64,000 nt of DNA from Druceiella hillmani (lineage: Eukaryota; Arthropoda; Insecta; Lepidoptera; Hepialidae): contig JAYKKI010000032.1 of the NCBI GenBank assembly GCA_039881145.1, forward strand, positions 11,337,501 to 11,401,500. The letters run 5' to 3'. The notes beneath the pieces were generated by a model that saw only the letters and a list, made by a program, of their open reading frames with translations, was not told the origin of the DNA and did not search any database. Below are positions 47,683 through 61,640 of the stretch, one piece after another. The translations under genes were made by a program, and so were the position numbers. Positions within the stretch are counted from its first letter, which is position 1, and every line of letters starts with the position of its first letter.

Positions 47683-48883
47683 TTTTTATGGAGCAAGTGT
47701 CAGAGAAAAGATATTAACACCCGCTATACATTTATTTTTCAGTTTTGTAATTATAATTTACAAAGGATAATAAAAAATAAACTAATTACTTGCCGTACTT
47801 AGCAGTAATAATTACTTGGCAGTATTTCAAATTGAAGAAGAACAGATTACTTACCCACGCATTTATTAAAATAATGACTCACTTGGAGTAGCGACGAAAT
47901 AAACAAATATTTGCTACGTACATTTTCACATGTCCTTCTTTTTGTGGTGATTAGACAAACAGTTGATTATGTATTATACACTAAACAAAATAAAAAAATT
48001 ACAAACAACTCGGCATATATAACATATATAACTATATGGCATATATAACTCGTGTATTATCCAAATACAACAACTTCAAGTTGTTAATTAACTCTAGTAT
48101 TAGAAGTTCTCAAATAACATGATTATGTAATCAAATAAAACCCAATCAGTACCAATGAAAGTTTCCAACTTTAAAATATTTGATGATCATTTTTCACATG
48201 CCCTTAAGATGATATAATACTAATTTATTCAGTAATATATGTTAACAAACAAAGTGGGAACATTAATAAAATTCAGCAAGTTTTCTTGATATACTCTAGG
48301 ATGACTTAAAACTCTGGGAATGATTTCACTATGCACCGAATAATATTCTATCGGAACGTTATATGATTAAAAACAATTAAAGGTAGTAGTGTTACCATTT
48401 ACTAAGTTTTCTTATTATTTTTTTTCGTAAGTGAAATCACTATTGCAAAAGAAATGTTTATTTAACTGAATATTTAAATCTAAACTTGATAAAGGAATAT
48501 AACGTTATTTTAAAAATAAACCTTTGCTATAAATTTCTGAGTAATTAACTTTCAAAACATTAAACACGAAAGCGTGCAGGAGTTATTGTAGGCCAGATAA
48601 CTTTCAAGTAACGCAGGTAAATTTTTATTAGAAAAGTTTTGCAAATTTTGGGACAGACCGCACGTAAGCCACAATACGTGATATAAATTTCATTGAATAA
48701 AGTTTCAGGGTTCTAAGTCGAGAATAATGGACTTACAGGGGAAAAGTACCTGCTACTTCGTTTACTTCAGCTTAAGTTTGTTCCGCTGATGATATTGATA
48801 TCTGCTACATTATCTGCATATAGATACGTATTTTTATATGCCAACTGTTGTACTATTGTTATGTAAAATAATAGGTTAACAGG

Positions 48884-49394
48884 AAAATGGTTCAAAAATA
48901 ATTATAAATAAAAAGCACATGTTAAACGTGAGAAGAAATATAAAGGTTTCATATGATCTTAGACATACCTAATCATTTAAGAGTTCGTGGCATTGTCACT
49001 AAACTCTATAAATAGTAGTATAACAATATTAATATTATTTTTCACTCGTAAATATATTGCATAGTATATTTTCATTCAAAAACTTAAAGATTTCTAATCA
49101 TAGCCATAGTTTTCCAATTAAATTTAGGTTAACTTTTTAACGGTTAATATGAAAATTATGGGTAAAGCAGTATTATTAAAAATTTACAGAAACTTTAATG
49201 GAAAACTAAAGCGACGATATTTTTAAACTTGTTAAAGATATATTTGCTAACAGCCCACCTGAAGATGTTGTATTAAACGAAACCTAGGTCGTGGTAAAGA
49301 ACTTAAAGACAGTCGAGATAATGCTACATCACGTAGTTTCATTTAATTGTGAAGGATATATTTGGCAAAGCATGTATATGGTAAAAAATAATAC
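48884..49394. other. AT-rich DNA between duplicated blocks
   Basis: Nothing recognised. It may continue the duplicated unit, but the window ends before the partner can be compared. Confidence 0.4.
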
Positions 49395-51875
<2,481 letters not shown>

Positions 51876-52444
51876 TATTTATTTACAACATAAAAAAAAC
51901 TTTTGTTTATAATGAAATGTGTGTAGAGAACCCAGAAACTGATGAAACTCTTTAGATTGTCATTAATCAATTTTTTATCAATAAATAACATTCATTTTTA
52001 TTATTTACTCGTGCTTTTAAATATTTAACAATTTTATAATTCTTTGAATCGTCTCAACGTATCAATAATCATAAACATTTCATACTCACTTTGGTTGACT
52101 TTTATCTCCGGTTCCCGGACACAAGACTTCTAATCAGTTGTTGCAAAAAAAAGGGTCCAACGTATTCTGTAATTTTAAAAAATTATTGTCGAAATCGACT
52201 GGAGGATTTTCAGTGGGTAACAACATAGAATATGATATACAACTTATATATTTTGCTCCTGAAACGATTGCATGCCAACTTTGTACATTTGTTATGTATA
52301 TATATATTGAAGAATTTTTTTTAAAATGAACAAGAAGATAGCACAAAAGAAGCCCGAGACGAAAGACTGAATCAAATATTAGGAAAAGACTGCATCGTGA
52401 ATATCAGGAGTGAGAAAATAAGTAGTAAAATATGATTATTAGAA

Positions 52445-52640
52445 GTTTATCCGTTTTATGTTTCTTAAAGCTTGGACAGAAAAATCGCCTTTGAAATCTT
52501 TGAGCGATACAGGAAACTATAGAGAGCTATATTCATTATCTAATATTGTGGGAAAGACAAACGATAAATAATATTTAAGAATAAATCGTATTACATTGCT
52601 TCTGATATAACGTTGAGTCTCTTTTTGATGACGTTATTGA
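52445..52640 (+). repeat. Dispersed repeat shared with 9.39-9.60 kb
   Basis: Landmarks TTATCCGTTTTATGTTTC, TTTGAGCGATAC and ATCGTATTACATTGCTTCTG. It lies directly before the tandem GGTTCCGT-type repeats. Confidence 0.55.
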
Positions 52641-54090
52641 ATATTCTATTTATCCGAATTCAACAAAAGGTGTGAATTATAAAAAAAAATTATTTGAAAA
52701 ATATTGGGCGTATATTGGAAAATATTGGGCATATATTGAAAAATATTGGGCATATATTGGAAAATGTATATTGGAAAATATAAATATTCTATATTTCTGA
52801 ATTCAACAAAAGGTGTAAATTATAAAAAAAAAATTAATTGAAAAATATTGGGCGTATATTGGAAAATTATAATTTTACCAAAACGAAAATTAAAAATTTA
52901 ATTTTACTTTTTTGACGATTTTGAACTTTTTTAGGGTTCCGTATCTCAAAAAGAAGAAAGGAATTATAGGATCACTTTGTTTTCTGCCTATCTTTCAGTC
53001 AAAACCGTTTTTCTCAGGAAAGCGTAGAGGTATCAAGTTGAAATTAATATCAAGTATTAAGTCTACTGTCACTCGGAGCTATAAAAAAATCAAGCGCCTA
53101 AATTAACGCAACAAAAAAACTAAAAATACGGCCATTTATGTGAGCATACTTGACACTCAAGTAAATCAAAACCTATAGGGTACTTTCCGTTGACTTTTCT
53201 GCAAGAAGGCTGGCATTACTGAATATTCTATTTATCTGAATTCAAGAAAAGATGTGAGTTTATAAGAAAAATTAAGTGGAAAGTTATGGACCTGTATTGA
53301 AAAATTACAATTTTATCAAAAGGTAAATTAAAAATTTTATTTTATTTTTTTTAAATTTTGAACATTTTTTAGAGTTTCATATCTCAAAAGGAATAATCTC
53401 ATCGTTTTTTACCTGTCAGTCAAGAGCCTTTTTCTCAGGAAAGCGTGGAGGTATTAAATTTAATTTAATATCAAATATTAAGTCTACGGTCCCTTGGTGC
53501 TCTAAAAAAATAAAGCGTCTAAAATAATGCAACGAAAAAAACTAAAAGTACGGCAATTTATGCAACATGTTTTGACACTCAAGTAAATCAAAACCTATAG
53601 GGTACATCCCGTTGACCTAGAATCATGAATTTTTCTGCAAGAAGAATATTCTATTTATCTGAATTCAACAAAAGGTGTGAATTTATAAAAAAAATTAATT
53701 ATAAAATTTTGGACCTATATTCGAAATTTACAATTTTATCAAAAGGCTAATTAAAAATTTCATTTTACTTTTTTTTTTAATTTTGAAAATTTTTTTAGGG
53801 TTTCGTATCTCAAAAGGCAGAAGGGAACCCTCATAGGATCCCTTTGCTTTCTGCCTGTCTGTCAGTGAAGACCCATTTTCTTAGTAAAGCATGGAGGTAT
53901 CAAGTAAGTCAAGGTTAAGTCTACTATCCCTTAGTGCTATAAAAAAATGAAGCGTCTAAATTAACCAATGAAAAAAACTAAAAGTACGGGCTTTTATGCC
54001 GCATACTTTGACACTCAAGTAAATTAAAACCTAAGGGTATTTTCTGTTGACCTAGAATCATGTATTTTTTTTCAAAAAGGCAGGTCTTAT
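52641..54090 (+). repeat. Tandem run of about three GGTTCCGT-family repeats (period about 430 bp)
   Basis: Units start near 52787, 53225 and 53646, with a partial unit before them at about 52650. Each unit has TTCTATTTATCTGAATTCAA, AATTACAATTTTATCAAAAGG, GGGTT(C/T)CGTATCTCAAAA, a CTTTGTTTTCTGCCT(G)TCTTTCAGTC segment, AAAGCGTGGAGGTATCAAGT, TTAAGTCTACTGTC, and ACACTCAAGTAAATCAAAAC, and ends in TAGAATCATGAATTTT. Within 52700-52785 an extra 21-bp subrepeat (AATATTGGGC(G/A)TATATTGGA) occurs about four times. No protein is encoded; the 64-codon frame at 52912 is a by-product. Confidence 0.85.
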
Positions 54091-54359
54091 ATCACAAGTA
54101 AAGAAAAAAAACCGATATTTTTTTGCGCCTATGAAAGATATGATAGACAATAATTGATAGAAAATATTGCATTGTGTAAAATTAATATTCTCAAATAGTG
54201 TGATACGAATAATATGTAGTTTAAATGTTTATCAGTGCTCATATGCATACAGAACCCTTGTGGTGCAAATTCCACACGTGTTTAACAGGTTTTTTCTCCT
54301 TCCTCAGAGGATTTTACTAACGATAAAGAGATTATTTCTATCAAAAACGTAAGCTCAAT

Positions 54360-54635
54360 TTGTACATCACAATGCCATTTAATGAAAGCCGAAAAGAATG
54401 ACTCACAGGAATAATACATGGAATACTTAGTTATTTGTACAAAGTAAATAAGTCTGGAAAATGTACAAGGAAGCTTTTATGGATGGCGGGAAAAACCACA
54501 ATTACGCAAACGTCACGTTTAATCAATGCCCGCCTCACCATTTCCTTTTATACTGTATTTACTTTTCAGGTAAGTATTGCAGTATTGAGGCGGCAACGTA
54601 AACGTTGAATAGCAGTTGCAGACGCACACTTCTTA
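54360..54635 (+). repeat. Array repeat, partial copy C
   Basis: Contains AAGTAAATAAGTCTGGAAAATG, GGAAGCTTTTATGGATGGCG, CACGTTTAATCAATGCCCGC and the splice-like core, then stops being similar near 54635, where segment Q (copy III) begins. In copy A segment Q precedes the repeat, so C followed by Q marks a junction between repeat periods. Confidence 0.8.
54549..54580 (+). promoter_or_regulatory. Ratchet-like juxtaposed splice site, array copy C
   Basis: ATTTACTTTTCAG|GTAAGTATTG, GT at 54570. The T-to-A change in the tract is the only alteration of the core relative to A, B, D and E. Confidence 0.5.
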
Positions 54636-54639
54636 AGGT

Positions 54640-55290
54640 AGAGTCATTAAAACTAACTTGGTCACAGTTACAATTTTGTATTCGGCAGCATGGTATCTTG
54701 AGCCAATTAAAACAAAGCTTATTATAATTATGTTTATTAAAAGTATGGATGTAAGGAAATATAGAAATTAAGTTTAAATTATCAGTTTAATATGTTTTAT
54801 TACATTATTTCCATTATGTTTATTACTATATATCCCTCGGCGAGATTGGTGACTTAGCCTGACACCAAGCATTTTCAGTGAACATTACGAAAGAGCGAAT
54901 TTTTCACGAATATTTTTAAAATACATTTTTAAATAAAATTTTTAAATAGATATTTATATCATAAGAGATTCAACACTTCTTCACATTCAACAATCTTTCT
55001 TTTTGCAATAATTATTTAGAGAGAGAAAAATTTCGTGATGGGCGGAAGAATATGTCTTTGGTGTAATTTCTGCTATTAAATATTGAGACGATGAGAATTG
55101 ATAAAAAAGTTTGTACTATCTTAAATTGCTTTACATGCACTAGATATTGAGATAGCATATTAGTGGAGGGGCACAGTTAACACTGTGCTTTTCCACTAAT
55201 GCTCATACTTGAATTTGGTAAATAGTTCGCTGATTTTAATTTATCTGAGTTTTGGAAACATTCCAAACCTCGTAATGTACATTAGTGCTA
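54640..55290 (+). repeat. Duplicated segment Q, copy III
   Basis: Landmarks AACTTGGTCACAGTTACAAT, TTCGGCAGCATGGTATCTTG, ATATATCCCTCGGCGA, CGTGATGGGCGGAAGAATATG, GTCTTTGGTGTAA and CACTGTGCTTTTCCACTAAT. It is shorter than copy I, with no counterpart of the 41466-41921 frame. Confidence 0.75.
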
Positions 55291-56640
55291 AAATTACAAG
55301 ATTGTTTTCTTAAATTTTCTAACTTGGAATTAGCTCAGAAACTAATAAAATTCTTCTGACTATTATTCATCAACAGTTTATCCATGTACACATTAACTTT
55401 ACTGCGAATCAATATTCTTTTGAACTTTTTCCTTAATGATATATAGTTTTCATTTTTTATAGGAGTTAAAAGCGATCACAATGAAAGAAAGACTTTAGAG
55501 CGAAGAAGATGGCTTATAAATAAAATTTGGTCGTTGTATTTTGATCCAAGAATAAATTATATATTCTTAAAAAAATCATTTATTTTTTTAATTGAAAACA
55601 TGATTTTTGTGTTAAATATAATAATTTTTTATTACTTCCAAAAGTAATAAAAAATAAATATAAATTTCTAACAGCAAGGTGATTTGATATGGTTAAAAAT
55701 CTTTTAGTGGAATTTTAATGTAAAAATTAAGGAAACCACTTTGACGAGTCTATATATAATACCGAGTATGATGACAAAATTTAAGCCTGACGCAATTTAA
55801 AACAATGGCTTATCACGTTTGCATTAAATTGTGGGCAGTTTAATAATTATGAAAGAGAGAGCTGCATGAGACAACATCGTTTATTTCCGCACGTAAACCC
55901 CATCCGTGGTGAGCCGGATGTCGTATGGGTATTCCAGTTGAATCTTATATTTCTTTTATAGTCACGACAGGTTCGTTGTCATATTTTTTTACATTTACAT
56001 TACTGTGATATTCCTGAAAACAATTAATGGTTATAGCAAGTTTGTAAACATGGGAAAACTATAAAAAAACTCCAAGTTTGAAAATAAATATTAAACGTCA
56101 CTATTTGATTTTAATTGCACTAATTATTTTTGACGCATATTTTTATATTAAATATATTTATTTGAAAATGTCATAAAATTATTTAAATTTTTGTCACAGA
56201 GGAATTCGAAAATGATCAAGCAGTAAGTATTTATATTACGTAAAATTTGAATCGTGGATTTTATTTAGAAATGCCAAGTATTAGTGTTATTTTTTATTTT
56301 TGTTTCCAGTTTGCAAAATAATTTAAAATAACAAAGATAAACTTAGAAAAACAAGCTTACAGCAAGTAACACATAATCACTTACAGATAAGGAAAAATTA
56401 GAAAAATATTTCTAATAAAGCTCGAGCAATAATCGAAAAACAATAAAAGGAGAAAGAATTTTTTTTGCATATTTGTGAAAATATACTGATCAAGATTTTA
56501 ACGAAAATTAGTTATCCTTTTCAAACGATTAAACACACGATATATAAAATTAAAAAAAGGAATTTCGCATACTTAATTTACCTTCCCGCAAATTTTCATA
56601 TATTTATGAATGGTAAATATTGACCACTTAATGTATTAAA
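55291..56640. other. AT-rich DNA between duplicated blocks
   Basis: No frame over 60 codons. A less AT-rich patch at 55850-55970 (CCCCATCCGTGGTGAGCCGG) is not recognised. Nothing else was seen. Confidence 0.4.
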
Positions 56641-57109
56641 TAATAACACGGAGCTAAAGTAACAAATAATTTTCTGTTATTAGCCATTTAATATCTTTTA
56701 TCTAATCCGTGTACATACTTCATAAAATTAATGAAGGCAAATAAACATTAGTTTTAATTAGCAACATACATTACTTCAAAACATTTATCTACATTTACTC
56801 TTATTAGCTAGTTGCTTAATGCAGTTAACAAACAATTAAAGACTCATTTCCTGTTCCACCAATTTTACTAGAAATCAAAACTAGATTTCCCGTTAAAACG
56901 TAAATAGAATTTGCTTCACCTTAGCTACGAAATAAATTTTCATCACCTTAGCTACAAAATAAATTTCCATTTCAAAGATTAAAACTAGAAGGGAATGATA
57001 TATAAGAATAGCAAATGAATACAATACTTAGTTACTTACAGAAAGTAAATAAGTCTGGAAAAAGTAAAAGGAAGCTTTTATGAATGGCGATAAAAGCCGC
57101 TGTTAAGCA

Positions 57110-57190
57110 AACGTCACATTTAATCAATGCTCGCCTCACAATTTCCTTTTACGCCGTATTTTCTTTTCAGGTAAGTATTACAGTATTGAC
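57110..57190 (+). promoter_or_regulatory. Ratchet-like juxtaposed splice site, array copy D
   Basis: TATTTTCTTTTCAG|GTAAGTATT, GT at 57171; upstream CAATGCTCGCCTCACAATTT as in A. Confidence 0.5.
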
Positions 57191-58444
57191 GCGGTAAGTA
57201 ATTGTTAAATGACGACTACGGATGCATGCTATTAATTTCAATGTTGGAAATCTAATTCCAATAGAGTATTGCAAATATCTTGAAAGGATGAATTCAATTC
57301 TGTAATTTATAATAAAAAAATTAATAAAAAATTAAAATCAATATAAATCGATGTTTTGGTTTTATCTCATCTACGTTTATTGACCAAAACATAAAAATAA
57401 GGTTTTAATTTAATAAATTTCCATTGTTTAAAACTATTACAAATATATCAATTAACCATAATTCTTCAAAATAAACAATTATAAAGAGCAATTTTTTTTA
57501 GGTAGCAAATCATTTATAAATTTCATGTTTCGGTTACGAGGCTTTGAGGTGATAAAAGTACTGTAAGATTTGGGTAATAATAATTTATTAATTTTCCCCC
57601 GTTTAATAAAATTTCATTTTCGTAAATGCACCATATTTAAGTAAATTATTAAACCATTTAATGTAATAAATTTTCTGTGCAATAACTGAGGTTTCCACTT
57701 GAAGTACGTACTTGCATATTTTAATGTCGATTCGCTTTAAAGTGGAGAAGCGACTGAGGCTGTAGCGGATGGATAGACAAATGGATTTTACGTAATTTTA
57801 AGTTAATAAAGTGACGATGGAAAACTACCAAAAGATAAATTCCTACAGAAAAAAATAATTTCGGGTACTTAATCGATCTTGCCTCAAATTTTCGTATAAA
57901 TATTATTCACGGTACTGAATATGTCATATTTCCAGTGATATGGTTTATCAATATTTAAAATTGCAAATATCAACATCAAATGGTTTCTAAAAAAAACTCT
58001 ATAACAGCTGGACAGACACTTCAATGATTTCATAAGGGCTGAACCCTTGCACACTGTTTCATTTTAATGTATGAAACCGCAAATACAATATTTTTTTAAA
58101 AATTGTTATACATCAAAGTGTTGGTACTAGTTTTAGTTATCATTTATAATTTTAAATATCTAAAAGAATGTTTAAATAAAAAAAGTTTTCAAATGATTTT
58201 CATATTCCATTTTTTGGCAATTTCAAAGATTAAATTTTCAAGTTTACCTGCTCTGAAATATTTCTAAAATGTTTAGTTTGTTATTTTTAATGAACACAAG
58301 AAAATAGTAAATTTCATCCAAATATATCTACATGATATTTACAATTAAAAAATAATTTAATTTCATGAAGAAACCTTATTTCAGGAAACTTAAATAAAAT
58401 GATTTGATACAAATATGGTTTGATTGGCCAAAATTCATCGCTAC

Positions 58445-58895
58445 CTAAAAATTGCATTTAATATGGCCTACAGCACTGTTGTATTTAAATGTTATTTTTA
58501 TTTCGGACGAAATGGCGTGCATGTATACAGGTCGTATACCATACAATTTATATTTGCTTTTTGGGTATGAATTTGCCAGGTAAAAACAATAAATCGTCTC
58601 CAACTTCGAAAAGTGGGCGCCGAATTTGTGATATAAATTGAGTTTATCAATATCTTGAAGAAAATAAGGCAAGATAAAATGTAAATGAAGCCATTGAGAA
58701 GACTGCTCCTCAGTAGAACCCTCAGCGTCAAAAGAATCGAGGCAGACTTCGAAAAAGCTGACGGAGACCGTTCACCAAGAAAGTGGACCGTATTAGTCTG
58801 GCTTGAGCTTAAGCTCCTAAAAGCGGACAAAAACCTGGTCTGATAGCAAAATTAGTGGGCCCTTTGCCCCCATAGGAGATATAGGGCATAAATAA
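58445..58895. repeat. GC-richer element ending in (ATAA)n, copy 2
   Basis: Same element as 43560-43890 with an extra segment of about 115 bp after GAATTTGCCA and several substitutions. It ends GGGCATAAATAAATAAGTGG. The open frames of copy 1 are not preserved. Confidence 0.5.
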
Positions 58896-59894
58896 ATAAG
58901 TGGACTTATTTCCCCAGATTAAATTTTCTTCAACAGGAAAGAAAAGAACATACGCGCTATAATCTTTTACAAGATGCTAAATACCATTAGACTTGTGTTT
59001 AAGATTGCCATTGAATGAGTATCTTTGTTTCATAAGGCAGGATTTAAAAACATGTATTTTTTTAATAGCCAGGTTTTAAATAAGGCAGACACATTACTTG
59101 CATGGAGTTACATATCCGTTAAATAACACAATCACGTCGTAGATACTTAAAGCTTTTTATACTGCTCAGGGCGTTGAACATGCGGATATCTTCGTCAAAA
59201 AAAAATTCTCTGTCTTTTGGCCTGAATACTTTCAAAAAGAATCTATTGAAAGAGTTAAAATATTTTTACAATTCCTTGTATGTGAATTCGTTATTTTATA
59301 ATAGCAAATACACATTGCACCACTGATTAATGGATTCATCTTTTCTCTACCCATAAACATAATGGGGATGATAAAATTGAATTTAGAATATAATACGTTA
59401 ATGTTTTGAATATAGATAAGGATGTTTTATTTATAAGACAGCAATTTTGCTTTTGCCTTGCTCCCTCGTCGTTTTGGTATAAAACTATTACGTTAAGATA
59501 TAATATATTAGACATTTCATAATATTTAAATTTTATTTTCATAAATCACATCAAGAAGAATGCCCTAAATTCTGGCAGATATTGATGCGATTTTAATTAT
59601 TTATATGTAAATATGTTATTAAATTTAAAACGTTAATTAAAAATAAAATGAACATCCTTATTCAAAGGAAAATTACACACTTGGCACCAATGCCGTCTAT
59701 AAAAGAAAAAGTTGTCTTTTGTGTTCTGTTTTTTTAATAAATGGTAATGTGATAATTAATTAAAGAACACTATTCATAAATAATAATTTTATTAATTTCT
59801 ACTGCCAGTGTCGAAAGTGCCTATCGTATCCTTAGTTTAATTAAAATTAGACCACTCGTTTTAGCGTCATGCTTGCATGACCTTACTGCCATTA

Positions 59895-59897
59895 TAA

Positions 59898-59965
<68 letters not shown>

Positions 59966-59978
59966 GTGTGTGTATGTG
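59895..59978. repeat. Compound (TA)n-(TG)n microsatellite
   Basis: Partner of the array at 44835, longer in TA and shorter in TG. Confidence 0.95.
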
Positions 59979-60759
59979 TTTAGATATTCTGATAGTTGAC
60001 ACAAAATGGAAGTAAATACTTAAAATATTCATTTATAAACTGACATTTGTATAGACCGTAATTCCACCAATATTTCTTGACTATTTTTTGATATACGCAA
60101 CTGAATTTATTTGAAAAATTACTTCCAAAAACTGAAATTCAAATTTACCAATTATTATATTACAACTTTAAACATGGCATTTTGAAAAGATTATATTTAT
60201 ATTACAAAATTGGTTGCAAACCATATCGAAGGTTGCTAGTGTGACTGATATCAGCGACGCGAGTACGCAATAGATCAGATATTAAGCTACGTAGTTACTA
60301 TTATAATATTAACATGACATGAAGTATTAAACATGATAGTGAAATTCATCTGTTGGTCTGTGTCCTAACGTGCTAAATAATTTTCCACCATTAACCATTT
60401 AATTTCATTTATCAGATAAAATTAATGAAAGCAAATAAACATCAGTCTTAATTTACGACACATATTAGTACAATAGATTTATCTACATTTATTCTTATTA
60501 ACTAGTCATGTAATGTAGTTAACAAACAATTTTAACTAACATAAAGACACATTTCCCTTTCCGGCGCTTTTATTAGAAATCAAAACATGATTTCCAGTAA
60601 AAACGTCAACAGAATTTGTACATCACAGCGAGAATAAAATAAATTTCCATTTCAATTATTAAAACTGAATGGGAATAAGATATAACAATAGTAACTGAAT
60701 ACAATACTTAGTTACTTACGCAAAGTAAATAAGGCTGGAAATATAAAGGGAAACTTTTA

Positions 60760-60850
60760 TGGATGACGATAAAAGCCACCATTACGCAAATGTCACGTTT
60801 AATCAAAGGTCGCCTCACCATTTTCTTTTCAGGTAAGTATTACAGTATTG
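60760..60850 (+). promoter_or_regulatory. Ratchet-like juxtaposed splice site, array copy E
   Basis: CACCATTTTCTTTTCAG|GTAAGTATT, GT at 60833. Compared with B, about 18 bases just upstream (the TTTCCTTTTAAACCGTA part) are deleted, yet the pyrimidine tract and both splice dinucleotides are intact. Confidence 0.5.
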
Positions 60851-61036
60851 ATGCGATAACGTGAATATTGAATAGAGACTACGGACGAATGCTATTAATT
60901 CCAGCTTTAAAAATCTAATTCAAATAAAATATATCTTACATAGGATGTGCGAAAATTTTGAAAGGATGAATTTCATTCTGTAAATTATAACAAAGGTAAT
61001 AAAAAACCTTTCCAGTGGAACTCGAACTATGAGTGT

Positions 61037-61098
<62 letters not shown>
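61037..61098. repeat. (TA)n microsatellite
   Basis: TA run of about 60 bases with one GTA break; partner of 45951. Confidence 0.95.
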
Positions 61099-61102
<4 letters not shown>

Positions 61103-61234
61103 CCACCACAAATTTTTAATCTTTTAGAAAGATAAATATATTACCTACTATGCCTTTCACTGGCGCAGAGTTTAAAATGTTTTTATAGGATTTAACTACA
61201 AATTAACAATCTTCGGATTTTTTCTTTTACTTAG

Positions 61235-61640
61235 GCTGTGAAACCTTTCTTCTTGCAAAATTTCATGATTCTAGATCAAATGAATGTAACCTACAGGTTT
61301 TGATTTATTTGCGAGTGTCAAAATGTACGACATAAATATTCATATTTTCAGAGTAATTTTTTATTGCATTTACTTAGAAGCCTGACTTTTTACAGCTCTA
61401 AAAGACGGTCGCTTAACTTAAGTATTTCAAATTAATTTCAACTTAATACATCTACCTCTCCTTATACCACTCTTAACACCTCTCTCTTATCCTTATACCT
61501 TTCTTAATACATCCTTTTTCAGGAACGTATTTCAACTAACCGTTCCTGAAAAAAAAGAATCTTAACAGACCGACAGGTGGACAACGAAGTGATCAATTAT
61601 GGGTTTCTTTTTTCCTTTTGAATTACAGAACACTAAGAAT
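61235..61640 (-). repeat. GGTTCCGT-family repeat, inverted copy in E
   Basis: Partner of 46185-46520, in the same orientation. It keeps an extra segment near 61340-61410 (TTTTTACAGCTCTAAAAGACGG) that matches the TCTACTGTC...GCTATAAAAAAATC part of the tandem copies and is lost in copy B. Confidence 0.7.

Larger units (their letters stand above)
42060..48883 (+). repeat. Segmental duplication, unit 1 (pair A+B)
   Basis: This is collinear with 56930-64000 at an offset of about 14.9-15.1 kb. Shared landmarks run the full length, for example the splice-like cores, GAGGCTGTGGCGGATGGATAG, CTCTATAACAGCTGGACAGACACTT, CCCTCGTCGTTTTGGTATAAA, TAGATATTCTGATAGTTGACAC, GAATCTCCTAT and CGAAAGCGTGCA. The unit consists of two diverged tandem copies of an older repeat, A (from about 42.06 kb) and B (from about 45.3 kb). 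B carries an extra insertion at about 45.93-46.55 kb (a TA microsatellite and an inverted GGTTCCGT-family repeat). The right end at 48883 is where the window cuts the partner, not a true boundary. Confidence 0.9.

Noticed and set aside
48600..48625. ACGCAG|GTAAATTTTT (and its duplicate near 63728) as a ratchet-like site
   Set aside because: No pyrimidine tract and a non-consensus donor.
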